A stretch of 64,000 nt of DNA from ATM1 sp003577165 (GCA_030263715.1 SZPM01000006.1:1-64000); one strand, 5' to 3'; shown: positions 16,407-24,286, counted from the stretch's first letter. A program made the numbers and translations. Notes: generated by a model from the letters alone, not told the origin.

Positions 16407-16779
16407 AGAGCCGTTCTGACTCGTCCGGCCTCGAAATCTTGCCCCGGCCGCCCAGAGCATATGGAATGGCCACAAAATACTGCGCATGGGGTTTGATTAG
16501 CGGAGCGTCATCGTCCTCCCAGTCAAGAGAATGATAAGCGGGCAAGGGCGCGTCGCTTATCTCAGAGATTTGCGACAGGACGGCAGCGAGGGGGCCCTCT
16601 ACCTCCGCAATCGGGGCTTCGCTAAGGCTTTGAACCTGCGCGGCACAGTCACTTAGTGCGAGTGACAGCGGACGATCATCGCGCACCTGCGGCTGAACGT
16701 AGGCCGCATTATCGCCGCCCACCAGGCTTAAAATGGTTTCAGCGACGTTCGGAGGAATATCTGCGGTGGTTGGCGTCAT
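16396..16779 (-). CDS. hypothetical protein, middle gene of TIGR04255 module, 127 aa
   Basis: Acidic, low-complexity-leaning protein without a recognisable domain. The N-terminus (TTADIPPNVAETILSLVGGD) is a short helix, the centre is Ala/Ser-rich and the C-terminus ends in charged residues. The ATG at 16779 overlaps the TGA of the TIGR04255 gene (ATGA) and its end overlaps the next gene, so it is held in a tightly coupled three-gene unit. Such coupling argues that it is real and functionally tied to its neighbours. It may be an adaptor. Confidence 0.55.
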   Translation of the reverse strand: MTPTTADIPPNVAETILSLVGGDNAAYVQPQVRDDRPLSLALSDCAAQVQSLSEAPIAEVEGPLAAVLSQISEISDAPLPAYHSLDWEDDDAPLIKPHAQYFVAIPYALGGRGKISRPDESERLCEE

Positions 16780-17516
16780 TCGTTTACCTGCAATGCCCAC
16801 CAGGACTTTGCCCTGGCTGTGAGCAGCTCGTTAAAGAATACTTGTAGTCTATCGTGGACTAGATCAATGGCAGCCATCTCTTCACCCGGCCTAGGGCGGA
16901 ACCCGCCTGCCGTCGCGAATCGGTATCCCTGGAGTTCCTGTTCACCTTGCTTGATTGTGGCCTCTTGCAAGTCCAACGTTAGATCGACAGAATCTGGTTC
17001 CTGCCATGACTCCTGTACGTTGTAGACGCGGGCGGCGGCACTGATGCGCCGCGGAAACACGTTCGCTTCGAAATAGTCGTGAATGGATATGTCGCCTTCT
17101 TCAGGGCGAATGAAGTTTACGTAGACCATGTTTACCACCGAAACCGAGGGACGGGCGCCACAGACGGCGGCGAGGTGCTTGAAGAACTCTTCCGCGGTCA
17201 CCTTCAAGGTGGGATACCGGACGTAGTCCTGGCCGCCGGGAATGCGTGACCGAATCCAACGACTTGCGAGCATGTCTGACTGGAGAGTCACGCGGATGGC
17301 ATCCTTCTGAAACAGCATGCCGGAACCGACGGGCATCAGATTGACAACATTCTGCCCCGGCGGTAGTTCCCTTGCCGGTAAGTCGCTGGCCGCATAATCG
17401 GGGCGTACTCGCTCCGCCAACTTGAACATCGTCTCGAACCCCAGTGCAAGGGACTCAGCAAAGGTAAAACGGATGGCAGCCTCAATGAGTGGCAGGTTTG
17501 AAAAATCAAGCCTCAC
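16776..17516 (-). CDS. TIGR04255 family protein, 246 aa
   Basis: N-terminal LPLIEAAIRFTFAESL, a central segment with IRVTLQSDMLASRWI and YPTLKVTAEEFFKHL, and a C-terminal AIDLVHDRLQVFFNELLT, the layout of the sporadically distributed TIGR04255 family (about 240-270 aa, function unknown). It is soluble, with no membrane segment. First gene of a three-gene coupled unit ending at 15864. Patchy distribution, tight coupling and reduced GC are typical of accessory modules such as defence or toxin-antitoxin-like systems. That role is inference. Confidence 0.75.
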   Translation of the reverse strand: MRLDFSNLPLIEAAIRFTFAESLALGFETMFKLAERVRPDYAASDLPARELPPGQNVVNLMPVGSGMLFQKDAIRVTLQSDMLASRWIRSRIPGGQDYVRYPTLKVTAEEFFKHLAAVCGARPSVSVVNMVYVNFIRPEEGDISIHDYFEANVFPRRISAAARVYNVQESWQEPDSVDLTLDLQEATIKQGEQELQGYRFATAGGFRPRPGEEMAAIDLVHDRLQVFFNELLTARAKSWWALQVNE

Positions 17517-17590
17517 TTCATTTCATAGTTTAGCCTAGGCGGTTGCTTCAGCATGAGGGGACTAAGCACTTTGCCCCCATCCCCACTCCG

Positions 17591-17698
17591 GCAGGTGGCC
17601 TGAGTGAGAGTGAAGGGTACCTCGGGCAGAACGGACGAGCGATCCACTCGCTGCCAGTGACGACTGGCAGCGCGTCGATCGTGCGTGCCACCCGACGC
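17591..17698 (+). repeat. dispersed palindromic repeat, copy B
   Basis: Nearly full copy: outer arm GCAGGTGGCCTGAG, then GTGAAGGGTACCTCGGG, degenerate left inner arm ACGGACGAGCG, loop with CCACTCGCTGC, and a short right arm GTGCGTGCCACCCG. The outer right arm is absent. It fills the gap between the TIGR04255 gene and the MNT gene. Confidence 0.78.
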
Positions 17699-17732
17699 CG
17701 CCATGCTCATGTCGTAGAGAGCGGCGGCGGTC

Positions 17733-18047
17733 TCAGGCCGCATAGAGCTCCTTGGCCGATCGCTCCGCGTGGCGTCTGAAAAAGGGGTTCTTCGCGGCGT
17801 TCCAGTCGACGACATCCGCGTGCCGCCCGAACAGCGCTTCGAGGTCGAGCACGAAGCCCATAAAGCGGTCGAAAGCGTTCATGCCAACCGGCGGCCCGAA
17901 CTCGGCGAGAAAGTCGAGGTCGCTCGTCTCTGGGTTCCAATCCTCACGAAGGGCGGAGCCGAACAGCCGCAGCCGTTTCACAGCGGACTTGCGGCAAAGC
18001 GCTTCAAGGCCTTCACGTTTGGCTGCCAGAAGCCCTTCGACTTGCAT
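17733..18047 (-). CDS. minimal nucleotidyltransferase (MNT / MntA-like), 104 aa
   Basis: Pol-beta-superfamily nucleotidyltransferase with the signature FGSALREDWNPETSDLDFLAEF (about residues 29-50): GSxxR followed by the metal-binding D-x-D. A third acidic residue is likely in HADVVDW (about 77-82). Such MNT proteins usually act as antitoxins that AMPylate an adjacent HEPN toxin. Here no HEPN gene lies on either side: downstream is only repeat copy B, and upstream a divergent zinc-ribbon gene. The longer open frame upstream of ATG 18047 is not protein-like. It may be an orphan or work with a distant partner. Confidence 0.82.
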   Translation of the reverse strand: MQVEGLLAAKREGLEALCRKSAVKRLRLFGSALREDWNPETSDLDFLAEFGPPVGMNAFDRFMGFVLDLEALFGRHADVVDWNAAKNPFFRRHAERSAKELYAA

Positions 18048-18186
18048 GGGGCGATTGTAACGCAGCCGACTTCGAAGCAGGCGTCCCGGGCTCCTCATAC
18101 CCCCCAGCGGGCTTCCGTACACCGCCGGGACGTCATCCTCCGTGCCAGTGGTCACTACCTCCAGCGCCGCGCTGACGCTCCGGATT

Positions 18187-18230
18187 GCCTGAGCATGGGT
18201 CGAGGGTGCATCGGGTGGCAGCGACCCGCT
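18187..18230 (+). repeat. dispersed palindromic repeat, copy H (degenerate 5' half)
   Basis: CCTGAGCATGGGT, then GAGGGTGCATCGGGTGGCAG and CGACCCGCTC match the left half of the element with several changes and a short internal deletion. It is the weakest copy listed. Confidence 0.5.
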
Positions 18231-18321
18231 CCCCGCGCGTCGCAGGGCGGCGTCCGCTCGTGTACAATTGTGAAGACTCACCGGTTCGGAAGAAGGGCAG
18301 GAACAGGAGGTCAGTTGAGAA

Positions 18322-19440
18322 GTGATCGCCATATGCCACCGATGCGGAGCCCCGAAGGCGGCACCCATCGAGCGCTGCAGTACTTGTGGTAGCGCTCCCG
18401 TCAACGAGGAGGAACTCGTCCTCTCGTTTGCGCTAACCGATCGCCTATTGTCTAAAAGCGAGCTAACGAGGGCATCTCGCCTCATCAAAAACGGCCAACG
18501 AGTTGATGTCCCGCCAGAAATCAGGCTAGCCGTTCTCAGCGCCATCGCAAAGGCACGAGCGGAGGGCACGACAACACGAGGCAAGCAAGTCTCGAGTCGA
18601 GCTACATGGGGCATTTTTCTCGGTCTTGCCGCGATACTCTTACTGATCTTCAACCCTTGGCCTCACTATCAGTGGGCCTCACTTCTGGACACTATTCCAG
18701 CGTACGAGGGTTTTGTGAATCGCTTCCCATCCTCCGATTACACTTACTCGGCTAGGCAGAGGATCCACGTTCTTCGCGAGCCTGAGGTATGGGCCCAAGC
18801 TGACGCCTCTGACCAAATCGAAGCGCTTCGAGCCTATGTCCGCGACTACCCAGGTGGCCAGCACGCAAACGAGGCGAAAGAGAGAATCACGAAGATAGCT
18901 GATGCTCAATGGGAACACGTTTCCAGTTCACGTTCTGAGGCCGAAATCAGGGAGTTTCTCAGTCGGTATCCAGAGACAACCAAGGCGGCAGCGGCCGAAG
19001 CGCGCATTCAACAACTCTACGATGATTTGGACTGGGTCCGTGAGCAGGATTCGCTCGACCATTACAGACGTTTCGCTACTCGATTTCCGGACCACCCCGA
19101 GATCGAGTGGATCAAGAAGCGCATTATTGACCTTGAGGTCCGCGAAATTGCCGCCGGTGAATACGCTGAGATGCCCCGTGCGGAACCCCTGAGCTTAGGC
19201 GGCAGTTCCGCGTACATGGAGGTCGAAAACCAAACGGGGTATGAACTCACCGTCCGGTTCAGCGGCCCAGATTCCGAAAAGCTGATAATTCCAATTGGAG
19301 CGACGCGCAGCATCACACTACCTCCGGGAACCTATGCGGTAGCGGCGTCCGTGACGGCAGCAAATGTCAGGAACTACTATGGAACGAACACGTTGAGAGG
19401 CGGCCGGTACACGTCGAAGTTTTACATCGGGTCCCGGTAG
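18322..19440 (+). CDS. zinc-ribbon, single-TM, helical-repeat protein, 372 aa
   Basis: The N-terminal zinc ribbon CHRCGAP...CSTCGSA (Cys5, 8, 19, 22) is followed by a cytoplasmic helical segment, one TM helix at about 95-112 (ATWGIFLGLAAILLLIF), several TPR-like or HEAT-like repeats with recurring YxxFxxRFP / YVRDYPGGQHANEAKERI / FLSRYPETTKAAAAEARI units (about 120-285), and a C-terminal beta domain (MEVENQTGYELTVRF, then LPPGTYAVAASVT). The start is GTG 18322 with AGGAGG 11 bases upstream. The repeats resemble tol-pal/YbgF-type tetratricopeptides. Probably an envelope-facing scaffold. Moderate GC suggests an accessory gene. No specific function known. Confidence 0.65.
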   Translation: MIAICHRCGAPKAAPIERCSTCGSAPVNEEELVLSFALTDRLLSKSELTRASRLIKNGQRVDVPPEIRLAVLSAIAKARAEGTTTRGKQVSSRATWGIFLGLAAILLLIFNPWPHYQWASLLDTIPAYEGFVNRFPSSDYTYSARQRIHVLREPEVWAQADASDQIEALRAYVRDYPGGQHANEAKERITKIADAQWEHVSSSRSEAEIREFLSRYPETTKAAAAEARIQQLYDDLDWVREQDSLDHYRRFATRFPDHPEIEWIKKRIIDLEVREIAAGEYAEMPRAEPLSLGGSSAYMEVENQTGYELTVRFSGPDSEKLIIPIGATRSITLPPGTYAVAASVTAANVRNYYGTNTLRGGRYTSKFYIGSR

Positions 19441-19443
19441 GTG

Positions 19444-19532
19444 CGACCCACTCGCTACGATTGACGCCTGGTGCTGCGCCGATCATCCGTGACACTCGAT
19501 TTTCGATTTCGATATCACGTACGCCGGCCGCC
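19444..19532 (+). repeat. dispersed palindromic repeat, copy C
   Basis: Starts in the loop region (GACCCACTCGCTACGATTG), then GACGCCTGGTGCTGCGCCG, the right inner arm GATCATCCGTGACACTCG, ATTTTCGATTTC and an outer arm with GCCGGCCGCCCG. The left arm is replaced by the 3' end of the preceding gene, which still reads GGGTCCCGGT. Confidence 0.75.
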
Positions 19533-19576
19533 CGTCGCGCCCGCGCCCGAGTTCCGATTTCAGCCTCCAGCGCCGC

Positions 19577-20998
19577 CTAGAGCCTGTAGAACTGCTCCCA
19601 CTCTTTGCGAGGCGGGGCGCCATCCAAGAGCGCATCGGCGACGCTGTGGTTCGTGATCCGCTTGGACTTCGGATCGAACTCGACCTTCGCATTGACGCGC
19701 TGGGCGATGACCCCGATCGCCATCGCCTGACAGAGCGGGCCCGCGACGGCGAAGTTCGAACGGCACGCCTCCTCCCCTCGGCAGGCTTTGAGGAAGTTCA
19801 GGAAGTGGTTGGACGGGGACCTCGGAACCTCGGGGAGCCGCAGGTCCTTGGCCCTGGAGTTCGGGAGGATCTCGAGCGTCGAGGCGTGCGAGCCGCCCTT
19901 GAAGGTGAGGTACTCGCCGTAGATCACCTTGCCGGGCGCGAGGGTCTTGGTGTCTATGGATCCGGTCGAGGGCGGCGGGATGTTGGGGTCCACGACTCCG
20001 TCGCCGAAGTTGCTGGGAAGGGTCGGGCGGTTGCGGACGCCGTCGTACCAGGTTAGCTCCACCGGCGGCAGCGAGCCTCGGCGGGGGAACTTGAAGGCGA
20101 GCGTCGAGGCCTGTGGGAAGATGAAGGGGCTGTGGCCCTCGATGAAGATCGGGTCCACCTCGATTGGAAGGCCGAGCCGTAGGAACTCGTGGGCGGTGTC
20201 GAAGATGTGCGCGCCCCAGTCGCCGAGCGCGCCGTTGCCGAAGTCGTACCAACCGCGCCAGTCGCCGTTGAGGTACTTGGGGTGGAAGGGGTGCTCGGTG
20301 GCGGTGGCGATCCAGGCGTTCCAGTCGATCCAGTCGGGGGTCGGCTCGCCGGGCATGTAGCCCGAGACGTCCATCCCATGCCAGCGGCGGGGGCTGTTCA
20401 TGAAGGCGGTGATCTTGGTGACGTTTCGGATGATGCCAGCATCCACCCAGGCTTTGAACTGGAAGTAGTTGGCCTCCGAGTGGCCCTGGTTGCCCATCTG
20501 GCAGGCGACGCGGTGCCTCTTTTCGGCTGCCATGAGCAGCTCGATCTGCCGGAAGCTGTGGGCGAGGGGCTTCTCGACGTAGACGCCTTTGCCCTGCGCC
20601 ATCGCGAGCATCGCCACGGGGAAGTGGGAATGGTCGGGCGTGACGACGCCGACCGCGTCGAACTGGCTGCCCATCTTGTCGAACATCGCGCGGAAGTCTC
20701 GGAACTGCGGCAGGCCGGGGAAGGCTTTGAGGGTTGCCTCGGTGCGCGGCGCGCCGATCTCAGTGTCGCAGAGGGCGACGATGCTTGCGATGCCGGTTGC
20801 GTGGAGAGCTTTGGAGACGTCCACTCCACGGTTGCCGATGCCGACGATGGCAACGTTCACTTTTTCGTTGGGCCCGATTCTTCGCCTTTGCGACTCAAGA
20901 GCCCCAAAGACGCCCGAGGGGAGAAAGGCGAAGCTTCCGGCAGTCAGGGCGCCTTTGAGGAAATCGCGCCGGTCGATGGGCTCGCTGAAGTTCTTCAT
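19577..20998 (-). CDS. Tat-exported Gfo/Idh/MocA family oxidoreductase, 473 aa
   Basis: N-terminal twin-arginine signal (RRDFLKGALTAGSFAF), then an NAD(P)-binding Rossmann fold (VNVAIVGIGNRGVDVSKAL, about 47-65). The family motif VEKPLAHS follows, and the C-terminal substrate domain carries conserved WIDWNAWIA and GDWRGWYDFGNGALGDWGAH, the pattern of exported Gfo/Idh/MocA enzymes in Planctomycetota and Armatimonadota. It probably oxidises or reduces sugar C3 hydroxyls. ATG 20998 overlaps the stop of the DUF1080 gene (ATGA), so the two are coupled: a 3-keto-sugar route is implied. The longer open frame to 21640 is a shadow of DUF1080. Confidence 0.88.
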   Translation of the reverse strand: MKNFSEPIDRRDFLKGALTAGSFAFLPSGVFGALESQRRRIGPNEKVNVAIVGIGNRGVDVSKALHATGIASIVALCDTEIGAPRTEATLKAFPGLPQFRDFRAMFDKMGSQFDAVGVVTPDHSHFPVAMLAMAQGKGVYVEKPLAHSFRQIELLMAAEKRHRVACQMGNQGHSEANYFQFKAWVDAGIIRNVTKITAFMNSPRRWHGMDVSGYMPGEPTPDWIDWNAWIATATEHPFHPKYLNGDWRGWYDFGNGALGDWGAHIFDTAHEFLRLGLPIEVDPIFIEGHSPFIFPQASTLAFKFPRRGSLPPVELTWYDGVRNRPTLPSNFGDGVVDPNIPPPSTGSIDTKTLAPGKVIYGEYLTFKGGSHASTLEILPNSRAKDLRLPEVPRSPSNHFLNFLKACRGEEACRSNFAVAGPLCQAMAIGVIAQRVNAKVEFDPKSKRITNHSVADALLDGAPPRKEWEQFYRL

Positions 20999-22392
20999 CG
21001 TGGCTTCCGAATCTTGATGTTCCGAAACGAAACTCGGTCTCCGTGGTCCTGCAGTAGGATGTGGCCGTCTTTCCATTCGCCAAAGCCGGGGATGTTCTTG
21101 TATTTGCTCTCGGCGACAAGCCTGCGGAAGGACTCCGACCCTCGCTCGTACTCGAGCACCTTTTGACCGTTGAGCCAGTGCTCGACGTGCTTTCCTTTCA
21201 CGAGAATTCTGGCGATGTTCCAATCGCCGATGAGACTTGGTTTCTTGGAAGCAGCCGGCGGGATCAGATCGTAAAGCGATCCGACGGTGCGGTTTCCATT
21301 TCGGCCCAGCTTGGCGTCGGGGTGCAGCGCGTCGTCCAGGATTTGGAACTCGAGCCCGATCGCTGATCCGGTCGCCGACTTCGCGCCCGTGCCGGTAATG
21401 GGGTCCAGGTTGGGCTGGCAGAAGTATTTGATGCCGCTGTTTGCGCCAGGAGTAATTTTGAATTCGAGGACCAACTCGAACTGGCTGAAGCGCTCCCGGG
21501 TGACGATGTCGCCCCCCCCAGCAGACTCGCCGCCGTTGCCCTTGAGTACCGTCAGTTCTCCGTTCTCGATGACCCAGCCATTTGGCGGAAAGTCTTCGAG
21601 CTTCGCGCCGCGCCAGCCGTTCGTGGACTTGCCGTCCCAAAGCAGTCGCCAGCCCTCCGCCTTTTCTTTTTCGGACAGCGTGTTCTGGGGCTTGTCTAAG
21701 CTCGTCAAGCGCAGATTTCGCCAGCGCACCTGCGCTCCAGCCTTCGAGGTGTCATTGCCGATGCCGTGGACCTGGAGGGCGATGAACCCTCGAGTTGTCA
21801 TCGAGTCCTTGATCTGGGCGCACGGCGTGCCGTTGAGCCAGGTCTTGATCGAGTCGCCAATCGCTTCGACGCGGACATGGTTCCAGTCGCCCTGCTTGAA
21901 GAGTTTGCGGCCCTGCTCGGTGAAGGCCTTTTCGTCGCCGCCGAGCGCGCCCGGATAGAGCCATCCGCGCCGGCCCTCGTCGTAGATGCCTGCCGACCAC
22001 CAACGGTCGCGCGCGGGTTCAGGATCGATTTCGATTTGATAGCCGTGCAATCGCCCGGCAGGGATGTCAATGCTCTTGCCCTGCCATTCCACTTTCGTTG
22101 CCGCATCGAAACAATCGCTTCGAATCTGAACTCCGGAATTCAATCGAGGATCAACCTTGAATTCGAACTCTAGGACGAAATCTCCGTAGGACTTCTCGGT
22201 GCAGAGGAAGCTGTTGGGCGTGTTCAGCACGCAAGTGCCGACGATCTCTCCTCCTTCGGCCTCGTACTTTGCCTCGCCGCCGCGCCTGACCCAACCTTCG
22301 AGGCGGGGGCCCTGGATGAGGTCGATGGGCTTCGCGGCGGCAGCCCCCTGGCCGGGATGGGCAAGGCACAGAAGGCAGAGCAAAGGTGACAT
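20995..22392 (-). CDS. secreted protein with tandem DUF1080 (3-keto-disaccharide hydrolase) domains, 465 aa
   Basis: Signal peptide (MSPLLCLLCLAHPGQGAAAA) followed by two concanavalin-like DUF1080 domains. Domain 1 (about 25-230) starts IDLIQGPRLEGWVRRGG and contains YGDFVLEFEFKVD and NSGVQIRS. Domain 2 (about 250-465) starts with GWRLLWDGKSTNGWRG and contains FELVLEFKITPGANSGIKYF and LNGQKVLEYERG. DUF1080 proteins act on 3-keto-glycosides produced by Gfo/Idh enzymes, and one is encoded immediately downstream with four-base overlap. ATG 22392 is the start; the open frame runs upstream only because repeat copy D is open. The tandem fusion is the notable feature. Confidence 0.88.
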   Translation of the reverse strand: MSPLLCLLCLAHPGQGAAAAKPIDLIQGPRLEGWVRRGGEAKYEAEGGEIVGTCVLNTPNSFLCTEKSYGDFVLEFEFKVDPRLNSGVQIRSDCFDAATKVEWQGKSIDIPAGRLHGYQIEIDPEPARDRWWSAGIYDEGRRGWLYPGALGGDEKAFTEQGRKLFKQGDWNHVRVEAIGDSIKTWLNGTPCAQIKDSMTTRGFIALQVHGIGNDTSKAGAQVRWRNLRLTSLDKPQNTLSEKEKAEGWRLLWDGKSTNGWRGAKLEDFPPNGWVIENGELTVLKGNGGESAGGGDIVTRERFSQFELVLEFKITPGANSGIKYFCQPNLDPITGTGAKSATGSAIGLEFQILDDALHPDAKLGRNGNRTVGSLYDLIPPAASKKPSLIGDWNIARILVKGKHVEHWLNGQKVLEYERGSESFRRLVAESKYKNIPGFGEWKDGHILLQDHGDRVSFRNIKIRKPR

Positions 22393-22404
22393 CTTCAGAG
22401 CTTC

Positions 22405-22536
22405 CGGGCGTGTGGCCTCAGCGTGCGTGAAGGGTACCTCGGGTGGGACGGATGAGCGACCCACTCGCTGCGATTGACGCCTGGTAGCGCATCGCTCGGC
22501 CGCGCCGGCCGATTTTCGATTTTGACTTCACCCCAG
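22405..22536 (+). repeat. dispersed palindromic repeat, copy D (near full length)
   Basis: Complete architecture: left outer arm GCGTGTGGCC, GTGAAGGGTACCTCGGGTGG, left inner arm GGACGGATGAGCG, loop ACCCACTCGCTGCGATTGAC and GCCTGGTAGCGC, a degenerate right inner arm, CGATTTTCGATTTTGACTTC and ACCCC. It lies between divergent genes. Confidence 0.82.
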
Positions 22537-22629
22537 GCATGCGCCGAGCGGCTACGGTTTGCCCCAGTTCCCCGATTGTGTTAACGCCACGTCACGCCCG
22601 CCAGGTCAGAGACGTCTTAATTGAAGAGC

Positions 22630-23685
22630 ATGACTCCTGTTCGTACCGAAGCCGCCGCCAGCCTAGTCGCAGCGTTCGTCACAGTGACATTTCTCCCCGC
22701 GTGCGCACATCAAGACGACCTCTCGGAGCGCTCCTCCCACACCAAGAGAGCGCCTGTCGTCGTGACGAAGGACGAAATAGAACCTTACTTACCGTTTCCA
22801 ACCATTCGGTTCACCATGCTTGGCTCGCGACCGGTGGGGCCGTTGGCTCCCCAGGAAGCCGAAAGTTACATACAGAGACTTCGTGATGTGCGCTACAGCG
22901 CGCTGTACGTTCCAAGACACTACCAAGAACTAAGACTTGTGATGACCGCAAGCGTAAAGAAACTGTCTGAGTACTTACTGTCGCACGATGAGGTTCTCGC
23001 AGACGAAGCGGCCTTCGAAGCGGCGCTTCGCGCCGATAAGAGACTCTTACCCCCTCTCGTCGAATCACTCAACCGAATAGTCGTCGTGATCTCCAAAGAG
23101 ATGAAGGCCCCGCCGCATGGCCTTTATTCGCGTCGAACCACAATTGTCTCGGCAATCGGAAGGATCGGAACGAGCGAAGCACTCGATGTTTTGAGACAAC
23201 TCGTCGAACACCAAGACATATACGTACGCCTCACCGCAGCGTACCTGCTTGCACAGCGCGGCGAGAAGCACGGTATGTCCACGCTACGGGAAGGCGTGTT
23301 TCTGACGCCTCAACTAGACAGACGCGTGCGCAGAAGATTTGCAGAAGCCCTCCTCAATATCGGATTCGGCACGACGAAATCCGAACTTGACGAGTTGTTT
23401 GACTCTCTTGATGGCGAAGCGCGCTACTTGTCTCCAATCCTCGCCAAGAGGGGAGATAAGTTGTCGCTCGCCTACCTCAGGGAACAATCAGTTAACAGGA
23501 ACCGATATCACGGCGTGCGGAAGTGGGCTGCCATGGCCCTCGGGCAGGCTCGGGACAGGGCGGCGATTCCCTACCTCCTGCGGGCGCTGGGTGACAACAC
23601 CAGAGAAGTGAGAGAGGAGGCCGAGCAGGCACTAAGACTCATTGAGGGCTCACCCTCGTCGGACGGGCGGCCTGAGCATGGGTGA
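22630..23685 (+). CDS. HEAT-repeat lipoprotein, 351 aa
   Basis: Lipoprotein signal (SLVAAFVTVTFLPACAH) with lipobox LPAC, Cys near residue 25. The C-terminal half (about 155-340) contains HEAT/PBS-lyase-like helical repeats: IGTSEALDVLRQLVEH, YVRLTAAYLLAQRGE, RKWAAMALGQARDRAAIPYL and LRALGDNTREVREEAEQAL. These usually form protein-binding solenoids. It is expected to sit in the outer or inner membrane, facing the periplasm. ATG 22630 is preferred over TTG 22621. The last seven or so residues are encoded by the beginning of repeat copy E, so the original C-terminus may have been altered by insertion. It lies divergent from the DUF1080 gene. Confidence 0.8.
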   Translation: MTPVRTEAAASLVAAFVTVTFLPACAHQDDLSERSSHTKRAPVVVTKDEIEPYLPFPTIRFTMLGSRPVGPLAPQEAESYIQRLRDVRYSALYVPRHYQELRLVMTASVKKLSEYLLSHDEVLADEAAFEAALRADKRLLPPLVESLNRIVVVISKEMKAPPHGLYSRRTTIVSAIGRIGTSEALDVLRQLVEHQDIYVRLTAAYLLAQRGEKHGMSTLREGVFLTPQLDRRVRRRFAEALLNIGFGTTKSELDELFDSLDGEARYLSPILAKRGDKLSLAYLREQSVNRNRYHGVRKWAAMALGQARDRAAIPYLLRALGDNTREVREEAEQALRLIEGSPSSDGRPEHG

Positions 23686-23740
23686 TGGGTACCTCGCTTG
23701 GCACCCACTTCTTTTGATTCAGACATCACCCCGGCCATCC
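23665..23740 (+). repeat. dispersed palindromic repeat, copy E (internally deleted)
   Basis: GGGCGGCCTGAGCATGGGTG, ATGGGTACCTCGCTTGGCAC then directly the right flank CAGACATCACCCCGGCCATC. The loop and one inner arm are lost. The first 20 bases encode the C-terminus of the HEAT lipoprotein. Confidence 0.75.
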
Positions 23741-23746
23741 GCTGCT

Positions 23747-24286
23747 CTAGCGTGGGAAGACGAGGTTGAAGTGCCCCTGAAGCACGCCGTTGGGGTCTTC
23801 CGAAAGACGTACCCGCCCCGTGTCTTGTCGGGTTAGGAACGGGTCACCGTGGAACACGATGCCGGGGAACGTGACGCCTCTTTTTGAACCCGGCGCCAGA
23901 CCGTAGACGTGGATATGGGCGGCCTGCCTGCGGTTCGGATAGGGGGCTGGGCGGGTGGACTTCAGCATGTAGTTTCCACTCGTGTCGCTCTTGAGCCAAC
24001 CACGCACGCTTCCGTGCCAATAAATCCACTCGCTCGGACGTGATCCTGATGGCCGGGGATAGATGCCCTTGCCATCCGTGTGGTGAATGTAGACGATCAC
24101 GCCAGCAAACGGCGTCTTGCCATCGGCCTTTAGCACCTTTCCACGGATTTCCATGCGCTGGCCGGGGGAGGCCGGGGGAGGAATCGTCAGGACGTGGGTG
24201 AGGTTATTCGGCGCCTCGAGCAGCGGCGTCCACTCGGGCGATGGCCTGTCTTGCACCAAGGCAACGAGGGCAACGATCGGGATCAT
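23747..24286 (-). CDS. intradiol-dioxygenase-fold protein, 179 aa
   Basis: The core matches the catalytic domain of intradiol ring-cleavage dioxygenases. GKVLKADGKTPFAGVIVYIHHTDGKGIYPRP is followed by SDTSGNYMLKSTRPAPYPNRRQAAHIHVYG. The two Tyr and the HIH pair are the non-haem Fe(III) ligands. A short hydrophobic N-terminus (MIPIVALVALVQD) suggests export. At 179 aa it is shorter than protocatechuate or catechol dioxygenases and lacks the helical linker domain, as in the exported dioxygenase-like proteins common in these phyla. Substrate unknown; no aromatic pathway genes are adjacent. Confidence 0.8.
   Translation of the reverse strand: MIPIVALVALVQDRPSPEWTPLLEAPNNLTHVLTIPPPASPGQRMEIRGKVLKADGKTPFAGVIVYIHHTDGKGIYPRPSGSRPSEWIYWHGSVRGWLKSDTSGNYMLKSTRPAPYPNRRQAAHIHVYGLAPGSKRGVTFPGIVFHGDPFLTRQDTGRVRLSEDPNGVLQGHFNLVFPR

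Noticed and set aside
21001..21640. Upstream extension of the Gfo/Idh frame to 21640
   Set aside because: It is antisense-free reading through the DUF1080 gene; the Tat signal at 20998 marks the true start.
22393..22464. N-terminal extension (containing RSSVPPEVPF) of the DUF1080 protein
   Set aside because: The same peptide is read from other copies of the palindromic repeat; it is read-through of copy D, not part of the protein.
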